Shown: positions 27,573-35,517 of the stretch, in pieces
Numbering within the stretch: the stretch's first letter is position 1
Layout of the letters: every line of letters begins with the position of its first letter
Assembly: GCA_963769745.1 (NCBI GenBank)
Contig: CAVYNB010000009.1
Span: forward strand, 124,001-188,000
Direction: 5' to 3'
From: JALORV01 sp963769745
Lineage (GTDB): Bacteria; Pseudomonadota; Gammaproteobacteria; Burkholderiales; Burkholderiaceae_F
DNA: 64,000 nt
Translations under genes and position numbers: made by a program
Notes under the pieces: model-generated
The model's database searches: none
The model's input: the letters and a program-made list of their open reading frames with translations, nothing else
What the model was told of the DNA's origin: nothing

Positions 27573-28472
27573 TCAGTCCCCGTACATCTTCTGCTTGATC
27601 TCGCGCCGTTGCTGGGCCTCGAGCGACAGCGTCGCGGTCGGGCGCGCCAGCAGGCGCGGTATCCCGATCGGATCGCCGGTTTCCTCGCAGTAGCCGTAGT
27701 CGCCCGACTCGATGCTCGCCAGCGACTGCTGGACCTTCTTCAGCAGCTTGCGTTCGCGGTCACGGGTCCGCAGTTCGAGCGCATGCTCTTCTTCGATGGT
27801 CGCGCGATCGGCAGGATCGGGCACGATGACCGTCTCACGCAGATGCTCGGTCGTTTCGTCGGCGTTCTGCAGCAGTTCACGTTCCATCTGCTGAAGCCGG
27901 TACTTGAAGAACGCCAGTTGCTGCTCATTCATGTACGCCGACTCGGACATCTTCAGCAGTTCACCCTCCGTTGGCAGGCGCTTGCCGTTCACCAGCACCG
28001 GCTCCTCGCTGCGCGTGGCCGAACGGGCCAGCAGGTACTCATGGGCAGCCGCGAGGTCCTTGGGGCTGGGCGCCGGAACGGCCTTGGCCGCAACCGGGGC
28101 GAGGGCGATCGGCACGGAGGCCGCGCTCGTCAGGGTTGAAACGCTCGGCGCACGCACGACCTTTGGCTGCCGCAGCGGCGGCCTCGCCGGCGTCGGTTTG
28201 ACCGCAGCCACCACTGGCGCCTGCTTCGCTGCCGGCACCTTCACCGCAGGCTTCGCCGGTGCCTTGGCGGCCGGCTTCGACGCCTTGACCGGGCGCGCCG
28301 GCGTGACCTTCTTCAACGGCTTGCCTTTCGCGGCCGGCGCCTTTTTGGCGACGATCTTTTTCACCGCAACCTTCTTCGCTGCGGGCTTTTTCACTGTGAC
28401 CTTTTTCACTGCGGGCTTCTTGGCAGCGGTCTTGGCCGCTTTCTTGGCCGGCGCCTTCTTTGCTGCAGCCAT
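27573..28472 (-). CDS. dksA: DksA family RNA polymerase-binding regulator with long Lys/Ala/Pro-rich N-terminus
   Basis: DksA binds the RNA polymerase secondary channel and, with ppGpp, adjusts transcription. The 299-residue product has a basic low-complexity N-terminus (about 1-125, AAKK/PAKK repeats). A coiled coil follows (about 170-240, with the tip around DPADRATIEEEHALE), and then the C-terminal globular part. The zinc-finger positions read CEET...TLSLEA, so only one of the four canonical Cys remains; this is the form seen in alpha- and betaproteobacteria. The ATG at 28472 starts the AAKKAPAKK tract. It lies 42 bases downstream of the COG0523 GTPase gene. Confidence 0.9.
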   Translation of the reverse strand: MAAAKKAPAKKAAKTAAKKPAVKKVTVKKPAAKKVAVKKIVAKKAPAAKGKPLKKVTPARPVKASKPAAKAPAKPAVKVPAAKQAPVVAAVKPTPARPPLRQPKVVRAPSVSTLTSAASVPIALAPVAAKAVPAPSPKDLAAAHEYLLARSATRSEEPVLVNGKRLPTEGELLKMSESAYMNEQQLAFFKYRLQQMERELLQNADETTEHLRETVIVPDPADRATIEEEHALELRTRDRERKLLKKVQQSLASIESGDYGYCEETGDPIGIPRLLARPTATLSLEAQQRREIKQKMYGD

Positions 28473-28513
28473 CGTGTGTCTACCTCGTTGAGTCTCTGAT
28501 TCGGGGGCGGGAT

Positions 28514-29611
28514 TCAGCGCGCCAGGCACGCTTCAAGGCCCTTGAGTATGGTGTCCTTCGGGAGATTTCGCCCGATGAACACAATCTTGCTGGAAGGCTT
28601 TTCGTCCTTGCCCCAGGGCCGCCCGACGTCCGCCCCCATGAGCATGTGCACGCCCTGGAAGATCATGCGACGGTTGGTCCCGTTCATGAAAAGCACGCCT
28701 TTATACCGGAGCATGTCAGGGCCGTAAACCTGAGTCAGCGCGCCCATGTACTCCTCGAACTTGGCCGAGTCGAAGGGCTTGCCCGACTGGAACACGAAGG
28801 CCTTGATCGCATCGTCATGGTGATGGTGCGCATGATGATGGTCGTGCTCGTGATCGTGGCCGCAGTGCTCGTCGTGCACATGATCGTCTCCATGCTCATG
28901 TGCATGGCCGTTGCCCGGCCGCACCTTGGCCGCGTCGGGATGCTCCGCGGCGAGAAACTGCGGGTCGATGTCGAGGATCGCGTTGAGGTTGAAGCCGCGC
29001 AGGTCGAGCACCTCGTTCAGGGGCACCTGTCCGAAGTTCACCGGCTTGATCGGTGCACGCGGGTTCATCCGCACGATCCGTTCACGCAGCGAATCGACTT
29101 CGTCGGCGTCGACCAGATCGGTCTTGGACAGCAGGATGCGATCGGCGAAGCCGACCTGGTTCTGCGCCTCGACCTGCGCATCCAGCGTGTCGTGCCCGTG
29201 CTTGGCATCGACGACAGTGATCACGCTGTCGAGCAGGTAATACGACGAGATGTCGTCTTCGATGAAGAAGGTCTGCGTGACCGGGCCCGGATTGGCCATG
29301 CCGGTCGTTTCGATGATCACGCGCTCGAAGTCGAGTTCCTTCGTCTCGCGCTTGCGCTTGAGGTCGGCGAGGATGCGGACGAGGTCGCCACGCACCGTGC
29401 AGCAGATGCAGCCGTTGTTCATTTCGACGATCTGTTCGGTCGTCTCGGTGACCAGCAGTTCGTTGTCCACGCCCTCGGGCCCGAATTCGTTCTCGATCAC
29501 CGCGATACGGTGTCCGTGCTGCTCGGACAGGATGCGATTGAGCAAGGTCGTCTTGCCCGCGCCGAGAAAGCCCGTCAGCACGGTCACTGGCACCAGATTT
29601 GATTCATTCAT
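28514..29611 (-). CDS. COG0523/CobW-type GTPase with His-rich metal-binding loop
   Basis: The 365-residue G3E GTPase has Walker A GFLGAGKT (14-21), the invariant metal site GCICC (67-71), a TTGMANP motif and LLSKTDL for guanine recognition. A His/Asp-rich insert (about 232-268; HEHGDDHVHDEH and similar runs) precedes the C-terminal CobW_C domain. Proteins of this type insert or traffic metals, most often zinc. The ATG at 29611 has GGAA upstream. Proximity to dksA, an ABC transporter and DUF3299 supports a metal role; I saw no convincing Zur box. Confidence 0.9.
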   Translation of the reverse strand: MNESNLVPVTVLTGFLGAGKTTLLNRILSEQHGHRIAVIENEFGPEGVDNELLVTETTEQIVEMNNGCICCTVRGDLVRILADLKRKRETKELDFERVIIETTGMANPGPVTQTFFIEDDISSYYLLDSVITVVDAKHGHDTLDAQVEAQNQVGFADRILLSKTDLVDADEVDSLRERIVRMNPRAPIKPVNFGQVPLNEVLDLRGFNLNAILDIDPQFLAAEHPDAAKVRPGNGHAHEHGDDHVHDEHCGHDHEHDHHHAHHHHDDAIKAFVFQSGKPFDSAKFEEYMGALTQVYGPDMLRYKGVLFMNGTNRRMIFQGVHMLMGADVGRPWGKDEKPSSKIVFIGRNLPKDTILKGLEACLAR

Positions 29612-29730
29612 CGGAATTTCCAGAGCCGTCGGCGCGACGCCAACGGTCCTCAAAAGAGGGGCGGTAGTGTAGTGGATCAGGCATTCCCGGCGCTGCAGTG
29701 TTACCGGAACCGCCAGCGACGCTGGAAACG

Positions 29731-30999
29731 CTAGGCGACGCGAACCAGGTGCAGTCCCTTGAGGTACTCGGATTCGGGCACCGTCATCATCAAGGGATGG
29801 TCGATGCTTGACCCCAGCCTGGCCACCATCCAGGTGTCGACGCCGGCATCGATGACCGCTCCGGCGACGATTTTCTGGAACAGATCGACGTCGATCGCTC
29901 CGGAACACGAGAAGGTCAGCAGTGACCCGCCCGGGGCCAGCAGCCGCAAGGCGTTAAGGTTGATGTCCTTGTAGGCACGTGCCGCGCGGTCGACGTGATG
30001 GTGGCTCGAGGCGAACTTCGGCGGATCGAGGACGATGACGTCGAACTGTGCGCCCTCGGCCTTCAGCGCGCGCAATGCGGTGAAGACATCAGCTTCCTCC
30101 CAGCGGGCGCGGCCGGGCTCGAGTTGATTAAGGGCCACGTGTTCGGCGCCAACGCGCAGTGCCTCGGCCGACGAATCGATCGAGTGCACCAATTCGGCAC
30201 CGCCCGCCAGCATGGCGATCGAGAAGCCGCCGGTGTAGCAAAAACAGTTCAGGCAGCGCGGGCCGCGGCCGGCCCGGGCGGCGCCGCGCGCCACGATGTC
30301 GCGCGCCAGGCGGCGGTTATCACGCTGATCGATGTAGTAACCGGTCTTGTGGCCACGCCGGACATCGACCAGGAAACGCAGGCCATGCTCGATCACCTCG
30401 ATATGCGCCGGGGGCTCGGAGCCTCGCAGCACGCCGCTGATCGCAGGCAGTCCATCGCGCGCCCGGATGGCGCCATCGCTGCGATCGAAGACATCGCGGC
30501 AGCCCGTTGCCAGCAGCAATGCCTCGATCAGCGTGTCGCGCCAGGCCTCGACGCCCGCGGACTGGAACTGTGTGACGAGCTGATCCGCATAGCGATCGAC
30601 GATAAGTCCGGGCAAGCCGTCGGCCTCGCCGAACACCAAACGCAGGGCATTGGTGTCTGCCGCCATGGTCGCGCGCCGCTGGACCGCGGCCTGTACGCGC
30701 TGCGCCAGCAGCTCCGCGCTGACCGGCACCGCCTCGACGAAACTCCAGACGCGCGCCCGGATCGCAGACTCCGGTGAGTAGGCTGCCCAGGCGAGAAAGC
30801 GGCCGTCGGCAGCGCGGATTTCCACCGCGGCGCCGGAGGCCGGGTCACCCTCGACGCGCGCCACGGCACTGGCGTACACCCACGGATGCCGGCGCAACAA
30901 GGACTTCTCCTTGCCCGGCTTCAGCACGATGCGGTGCATCGTCCGACCCGCGCTCGGCGCAGAGGGGGCGGCGTCGCGGGGACGATCCGACGCGCTCAT
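29731..30999 (-). CDS. rlmI: 23S rRNA m5C1962 methyltransferase (RlmI family)
   Basis: The 422-residue enzyme has an N-terminal PUA domain (about 22-95, HRIVLKPGKEKSLLRRHPWVY), a middle RMT domain, and a C-terminal Rossmann methyltransferase domain with CFCYTGGFSIAML, VLDPPKFA and the catalytic-Cys segment TFSCSGAID. It fits RlmI, which methylates C1962 of 23S rRNA. The start ATG overlaps the xerC stop (ATGA), so it follows DUF484-xerC in one transcript. Confidence 0.92.
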   Translation of the reverse strand: MSASDRPRDAAPSAPSAGRTMHRIVLKPGKEKSLLRRHPWVYASAVARVEGDPASGAAVEIRAADGRFLAWAAYSPESAIRARVWSFVEAVPVSAELLAQRVQAAVQRRATMAADTNALRLVFGEADGLPGLIVDRYADQLVTQFQSAGVEAWRDTLIEALLLATGCRDVFDRSDGAIRARDGLPAISGVLRGSEPPAHIEVIEHGLRFLVDVRRGHKTGYYIDQRDNRRLARDIVARGAARAGRGPRCLNCFCYTGGFSIAMLAGGAELVHSIDSSAEALRVGAEHVALNQLEPGRARWEEADVFTALRALKAEGAQFDVIVLDPPKFASSHHHVDRAARAYKDINLNALRLLAPGGSLLTFSCSGAIDVDLFQKIVAGAVIDAGVDTWMVARLGSSIDHPLMMTVPESEYLKGLHLVRVA

Positions 31000-31925
31000 G
31001 ACCTGCGCTTGGCGCGCGGATGGGCCGCGTCGTAGGCCTTGGCGAGGTGCTGCCAGTCCAGCCGCGTGTACACCTGTGTCGTCGAGATGTTGGCGTGCCC
31101 GAGCAACTCTTGCACGGCACGCAGGTCGCCACTCGACTGCAGCAGATGGGAGGCGAACGAGTGACGCAGGACGTGCGGGTGCACGTGGATGCCCAGGCCG
31201 AGACGGCGCGCCAGTTGACCCAGCCGCGACTGGACGCTGCGCGCAGTCAGGCGGCCACCGCGCGCCGAGACGAAGAGCGCTCGCGCATCGCAGCCCTTGA
31301 CTTCAGTGCGACGCTCGAGCCAGCGGGCGAGCGCAGCGCAGGCCGGCGCACCGATGGGCACCGTGCGAGTCTTGCTGCCCTTGCCGAGCACCGTCGCCTC
31401 GCCGCTGGCGAGATCTATCCAGCTCGCGGAGCGGCGCGCGACGCCGTCGGCCTCGAAGTGGCGCCAGTCGAGCGACACCAGTTCCGACAGACGCAGGCCG
31501 CTGGAGTACATGAGTTCGACCAGCGCGTGGTCGCGCGCCTGCAGCCAGGAGTCATCCCCTGCATGGGCGGCCAGCGTCACCGCCTGGTCGGCGGTCAGGG
31601 CCTTGGGCAGCCGCTTCTCGCGTCTCGGCGGCCGAACACCGGTCGCCGGGTTGGCGTCCAGGGCACCGTGATGCGTCAGCCAGTTGAAGTACGAGCGCCA
31701 GGCCGACAGCGCGCGAGCGAGCGATGCACCCGACAGTCCGGCGCCATGCAGCCGCGCAATGAAGCCGCGAATGTCGTTGGACGACAGCTGCGCCGGACCG
31801 CGGCCGGCGGCGAGTTCGGCCAGCTTGGCCAGATCGCGCCGATAGGCGGCAAGCGTGTGCACCGAAGCCCGCCGCTGCGTCCGCAGATCGTCGAGGAAGC
31901 GTTCGATCGACGGCGGCTCGACCAC
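30996..31925 (-). CDS. xerC: Tyrosine recombinase XerC
   Basis: XerC with XerD resolves chromosome dimers at dif. The product of about 309 residues has an N-terminal SAM-like DNA-binding domain (IERFLDDLRTQRRASVHTLAAY). The catalytic domain has Arg in SSGLRLSELVSL, HxxR in HVLRHSFASHLLQ, and LGHANISTTQVYTRLD with the nucleophilic Tyr. The start is GTG 31925, placed directly before the conserved N-terminus; the frame is open far upstream across the DUF484 gene. The DUF484-xerC pair is standard. Confidence 0.94.
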   Translation of the reverse strand: MVEPPSIERFLDDLRTQRRASVHTLAAYRRDLAKLAELAAGRGPAQLSSNDIRGFIARLHGAGLSGASLARALSAWRSYFNWLTHHGALDANPATGVRPPRREKRLPKALTADQAVTLAAHAGDDSWLQARDHALVELMYSSGLRLSELVSLDWRHFEADGVARRSASWIDLASGEATVLGKGSKTRTVPIGAPACAALARWLERRTEVKGCDARALFVSARGGRLTARSVQSRLGQLARRLGLGIHVHPHVLRHSFASHLLQSSGDLRAVQELLGHANISTTQVYTRLDWQHLAKAYDAAHPRAKRRS

Positions 31926-31978
31926 CTCAGTTCCCGCCGGGCCGGCCGCGACCGAGGATCGCGCGGGAGCGCTTCGAA

Positions 31979-32635
31979 TCAGCCACGAAGTCGCGCCAGT
32001 GCCGCGCTCGCCAGCTCGGCGATGCGCTCGAGGAACGCCGTCCCCATCGTGATGTGGAAGCGATCCTTGTCCGCCGAACCGAGCACCAGCAGTCCGAAGG
32101 TAGCCGGGTCGGCGCCGACGCGCAGCGGCAACATCGCGAGGCTCTGGATCGCTGCGCCTTCGTCGAACCACGTGGCCGCCTCGAAGCCGACGTTCGATCC
32201 GCAAAATGGCACGCGCATGCTGTTGGCGAGCGTGATCGTGTCGGCCGATACCGGCCGCGCACAGACCAGCGTCGCGTAAGGCGGCTTGACGGTCCAGAGC
32301 CTTACGGCGCAATGCGGAACACTGAAGACTTCCTTCATCGCACTCACCAGCGTCTGCGGCAATGCGGCCGGCTCGTCCTCGATCAGCAGCGCTCGGGTCC
32401 AGGCCACGAGTCGCGATGAGATCGCGTCGTTTTCCTGTGCGTGACGCACCATCTCCGCGACGCGCGACTCGAGCGACCTGATGCGCTCACGCAGCATCAG
32501 CGACTGCCGCTCCACCAGCGAGATCGCCTGGCCGTTGTGCGGGTGCGGCAGTTGCATGCCGGCGAGCAGCTCCGGATGCTGGTCAAAAAAATCGGGATGA
32601 CTTGCGAGATAGTTCGCGATGTCCTGAACTTGCAT
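31979..32635 (-). CDS. DUF484 family protein
   Basis: The 218-residue protein has the DUF484 opening (VQDIANYLASHPDFFDQHPE), a short coiled coil and a GAF-like C-terminal domain (about 85-215). It is nearly always encoded between dapF and xerC, as here, and its function is unknown. The start ATG lies 21 bases after the dapF stop, so dapF-DUF484-xerC-rlmI form one leftward unit. Confidence 0.88.
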   Translation of the reverse strand: MQVQDIANYLASHPDFFDQHPELLAGMQLPHPHNGQAISLVERQSLMLRERIRSLESRVAEMVRHAQENDAISSRLVAWTRALLIEDEPAALPQTLVSAMKEVFSVPHCAVRLWTVKPPYATLVCARPVSADTITLANSMRVPFCGSNVGFEAATWFDEGAAIQSLAMLPLRVGADPATFGLLVLGSADKDRFHITMGTAFLERIAELASAALARLRG

Positions 32636-32656
32636 GGGTCTGCCTTCGCTTCTCTT

Positions 32657-33502
32657 CTAGAGATCGATCTCACCTTCGAAAACGGTCGACGCCGGTCCGG
32701 TCATCCAGACCGGCCCGCCGGTCCACTCGATCGTCAGCGTACCGCCTCGTGCTTCGACGTTCACTGGAGAGTCGAGGCGACCGCGCCGCACGCCGGCCAC
32801 CACCGCAGCACACGCCCCCGTGCCGCACGCCAGCGTCTCGCCTGCGCCACGCTCCCAGACTCGCAGCCGGATGTGGTGCCGATCGATGATCTGCATGTAC
32901 CCCGCGTTGGTCCGCTGCGGGAAGCGCGCATGGTGTTCGAGCTGCGGACCCTCGGTCGTGACCGGTGCGGCATCGACGTCGCCGACCACCTGCACCGCAT
33001 GCGGGTTGCCCATCGACAGCACCGAGCACCAGGCCTCGCCCGAAGCGACGGGCAGTGGCCACACCGGGTCGTCCTGTTCCTGCCGCGGAATCAGCCCTTC
33101 GGCATCGAACGGCACGCGCGCGGGATCGAAAACCGGCGCGCCCATGTCGACGGTCACTTCGCCTGACTCCGACACCCGTGGCTCGATGATTCCGGACAGC
33201 GTCTCGACGCGGATCGCCGACTTGTCCGTGAGCTTCCGGTCGCGTACGAAGCGCACGAAGCAGCGGGCACCGTTGCCGCACTGTTCCACCTCGCCGCCGT
33301 CGCTGTTGAAAATGCGGTACCGGAAATCCACATCCGAGCGCGTCGGCGGTTCGACCACCAGGATCTGGTCCGCCCCGACACCGAACCGGCGATCGGCCAG
33401 TCGCCGCAGCTGATCCCGCGACAGCTCGATCCGCTGCGTCGTGCCGTCGAGCATCACGAAATCGTTGCCCGCGCCCTGCATCTTGGTGAAGCGCAATTTC
33501 AT
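32657..33502 (-). CDS. dapF: Diaminopimelate epimerase
   Basis: It converts LL- to meso-diaminopimelate for lysine and peptidoglycan. The 281-residue product starts MKLRFTKMQGAGNDFVMLDG and has both catalytic cysteines in their motifs: QCGNGARCFVRF (about 73-84) and ACGTGACAAVVAGV near the C-terminus. The frame is open upstream through a hairpin repeat into the acyltransferase gene, with no stop codon between them. The ATG at 33502 is the natural start, but a read-through fusion is formally possible. Confidence 0.96.
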   Translation of the reverse strand: MKLRFTKMQGAGNDFVMLDGTTQRIELSRDQLRRLADRRFGVGADQILVVEPPTRSDVDFRYRIFNSDGGEVEQCGNGARCFVRFVRDRKLTDKSAIRVETLSGIIEPRVSESGEVTVDMGAPVFDPARVPFDAEGLIPRQEQDDPVWPLPVASGEAWCSVLSMGNPHAVQVVGDVDAAPVTTEGPQLEHHARFPQRTNAGYMQIIDRHHIRLRVWERGAGETLACGTGACAAVVAGVRRGRLDSPVNVEARGGTLTIEWTGGPVWMTGPASTVFEGEIDL

Positions 33503-34441
33503 GCGTCGCGATTGTATGCGCCGCTCACGTACGCGACCCCGCGGGTCGCACGTGCACGAGCGGAGTTCAATCAGACTCGCCTCTCCCTCAGGCCGCGTCT
33601 TGAAGCGCTTGTGGGTCCAGAAGTACTGTGTCGGCAGGCGCAGCACCCAGCGCTCAAGCTCGCGGTTCATGCGGGCGGTGTCTTCCTCGACCGACTCGCC
33701 GGGAAAATTCTCCCAGGGCGGTTCGAAGTGCAGGGTGTAGCCGTCATCGGTCATCTCGGTGACGGCCATCACGACCCTGGCTCCGGTCATGCGCGCAATG
33801 CGCGAGACCATCGGTATCGTCGCGGCCTGGATGCCGAAAAACGGCACGAAGATCGAATTCACCGGGCCGAGGTCCATGTCCGGCAGGTAATAGAGCGGCA
33901 GGCCGTCCCTGACCGTGCGCACGACGCTGCGCATGTCGATGCCTTGCCGCGCCAGCAGCACGGGGTCGTTGAAGCGCTGCCGCCCCTTGAGCAGCCATGC
34001 ATCCCACACCGGATTTTTCTGTCGTGAGTAGATCGAGACGCCGCGCGCGAGCGTGTTGAAGCGCACGCCGCCCGCATCGAGCCCGACGAAGTGCGGCGCG
34101 ATCATGATCAGCGGACGATTGGCGGGATCGTGCACATGCTCCTCGCCCTCGACCTTGATGTAGCTCTCGATCGTTTCCCGGTCGGCGTTCCAGAGCACCG
34201 AGTGATCGAGAGCTGCCCGGACGAGGTTGCGGAAGGTCAGTTGCCCGATCCGCTCGCGCTCGTCCTCGGGCATCTCGGGAAAGCACGCACGCAGGTTGGT
34301 CAATGTCACGCGGCGCCGCGGCCGGGCCACCCACCAGAACATGTCCGACAGCGCATGGGCCAGGCGCGTGCGCGCGCCCTGCGTCCAGTTGCGCGTCAGG
34401 TTGATCAGGAAAACGCCGAGGTTGGCGGCCCAGGCGTTCAT
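33503..34441 (-). CDS. Lipid A biosynthesis acyltransferase (LpxL/HtrB family), no stop codon before dapF
   Basis: A LABLAT-family acyltransferase that adds a secondary acyl chain to lipid A at the inner membrane. The ATG 34441 product begins with a short hydrophobic stretch and has the catalytic HX4D motif in APHFVGLDAGG. LYYLPDMDLGP and YFWTHKRFKTRPEGE close the family domain at about 33580. The reading frame then continues in phase through the hairpin repeat (33521-33563) into dapF. The start overlaps the stop of the upstream paralogue (ATGA), so the two acyltransferases are coupled. Confidence 0.88.
33521..33563. repeat. Dispersed hairpin repeat, copy 2 (between acyltransferase gene and dapF)
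   Basis: The core is GTACGCGACC, a spacer CCGCG, then GGTCGCACGTGCAC, identical in both flanks to copy 1 at 22291-22324. Here additional arms CCGCTC/GAGCGG close the hairpin. It is translated in phase as the linker between the acyltransferase and DapF. Copy 1 is in the same orientation and also lies between two leftward genes. Confidence 0.75.
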
Positions 34442-35313
34442 GCCGGCAGTTCCAGCGGTGGCGCCTCGGCACCGGCCGGGATCTTGTAGCGGTTGTAGCC
34501 CCAGAGGTATTGCGCGGGACACTCGCGGATGAGCGACTCCAGACCGCGGTTCATCAGTGCGGCATCCTGGGCAGGATCTCCGGTGAACGGCTCCTCGAGC
34601 CGCCTGAGGTGGATGCGGTAGCCGCGACCTTCCGGCAATCGCTCGCCATAGACGAACAACACGATGGCGTCGAACTGGCGCGCCAGGCGCGCCGGCAGCG
34701 TCATCGTGTAGGCCCAGCGCCCGAAAAAGGGTGCCCACGCGCCCTCGCCTTGCGACGGGACCTGATCGGGCAGGATGCCGACCACCTCTCGGGCCTTCAT
34801 CGCCTTCATCAGCATGCGCACGCCCTTCAAATCGGCGGGGGCGAGCTTAAGGCCTTCGGCCGCACGGCCGGTCGCGACGATGTCGCGCAGAACCGCCTTG
34901 CGCGGAATGCGGTACAGCACCGTCATCGGCCGCGTCTTCGCCTCGGGGCGGAAGGCCGCGTAGAACTGTGCCGTGACCTCGAAACATCCCAGATGCGGCG
35001 GCAGGAACATCACCGGCCGGCCGTCAGCGAGCGCGGCGTCAACGATGGGCATGTTCGCAACCTCGGTCCGCGTGACGATGTCGGAACGCGGACGCATCCA
35101 GATCCACGGCGTCTCCAGGCCCTGCTTGCCGGCCTCGGCGGCGGCTTCCCGGACCAGTTTCGGATCGCTGTAGCCAGCCTGTACGAGGTTCTGGCGCAAC
35201 CGCCGCCGGTAGGTAGGCGAGAGCCAGAACACCAGAGTTCCCAGGAAACCACCGACCGCGTGCACCGTCGCGAGCGACAGCGCGGCAACGGACCTGAACA
35301 GCAGCTTCAGCAC
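34438..35313 (-). CDS. lpxL: Lipid A biosynthesis lauroyl acyltransferase (LpxL/HtrB family)
   Basis: The roughly 291-residue inner-membrane acyltransferase has an N-terminal helix (LLFRSVAALSLATVHAVGGFLG), the HX4E catalytic motif in PPHLGCFEVTAQ, and ILPDQVPSQGEG and YLWGYNRYKIP segments. It differs from the downstream paralogue in having Glu, not Asp, in the catalytic motif. The frame is open to 35448 with no good ATG; GTG 35313 starts directly before the membrane helix and is preferred. It is divergent from metK. Confidence 0.9.
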   Translation of the reverse strand: MLKLLFRSVAALSLATVHAVGGFLGTLVFWLSPTYRRRLRQNLVQAGYSDPKLVREAAAEAGKQGLETPWIWMRPRSDIVTRTEVANMPIVDAALADGRPVMFLPPHLGCFEVTAQFYAAFRPEAKTRPMTVLYRIPRKAVLRDIVATGRAAEGLKLAPADLKGVRMLMKAMKAREVVGILPDQVPSQGEGAWAPFFGRWAYTMTLPARLARQFDAIVLFVYGERLPEGRGYRIHLRRLEEPFTGDPAQDAALMNRGLESLIRECPAQYLWGYNRYKIPAGAEAPPLELPA

Positions 35314-35381
35314 AGCAGGGCGACGGCGGAGGTCAACGGGCAGTCGGGAACAGCGGGCGCAGGCGGGGTCGTGGCTTGACC

Positions 35382-35387
35382 TATAAT
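35382..35387 (+). promoter_or_regulatory. Candidate -10 element of metK
   Basis: A perfect TATAAT lies 130 bases upstream of the metK ATG. The -35 region 17 bases further up (GCAGGC) is weak. It would place the transcription start near 35394 and leave a structured leader of about 124 bases. Confidence 0.4.
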
Positions 35388-35417
35388 CCCCGTTCGCCGT
35401 GTTAACCGACAACTTGC

Positions 35418-35512
35418 GGGGCGATCCTCGACAGCATAGCCGAGGCAAATACCGCTAAAGCGTCGCCGCTCCTCGGGAGTGCGCAACGCACCCGATTCAT
35501 TGCAACAGGAGC
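35418..35512 (+). promoter_or_regulatory. Structured metK leader, possible riboswitch or attenuator
   Basis: The metK 5' region can fold as GGCGA (35420-35424) with TCGCC (35463-35467). That fold encloses CCTCG (35426-35430)/CGAGG (35441-35445) and a CGCTAAAGCG mini-hairpin. The CGAGG could instead pair with a second CCTCG at 35471-35475. GCTCCT (35468-35473) is exactly complementary to the ribosome binding site AGGAGC (35507-35512). Mutually exclusive pairings around the Shine-Dalgarno are typical of riboswitches. The GCTAAAG stretch recalls SAM-II/SAM-V cores, but I cannot fit the full consensus. Confidence 0.45.
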
Positions 35513-35517
35513 GGACC

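Noticed and set aside
29600..29730. Zur box upstream of the COG0523 gene
   Set aside because: No TTATA-type palindrome of the expected kind is present in the gap.
30996..31925. The tyrosine recombinase gene as a mobile-element integrase
   Set aside because: Sequence and the DUF484 neighbour identify the housekeeping XerC.
35468..35490. GCTCCTCGG upstream of metK read on the minus strand as an SAH riboswitch start
   Set aside because: The complementary CCGAGGAGCGGCGAC resembles the 5' block, but the GCCAGGCTCGG and AACGGCGCTC blocks are missing and it would face the lpxL gene.
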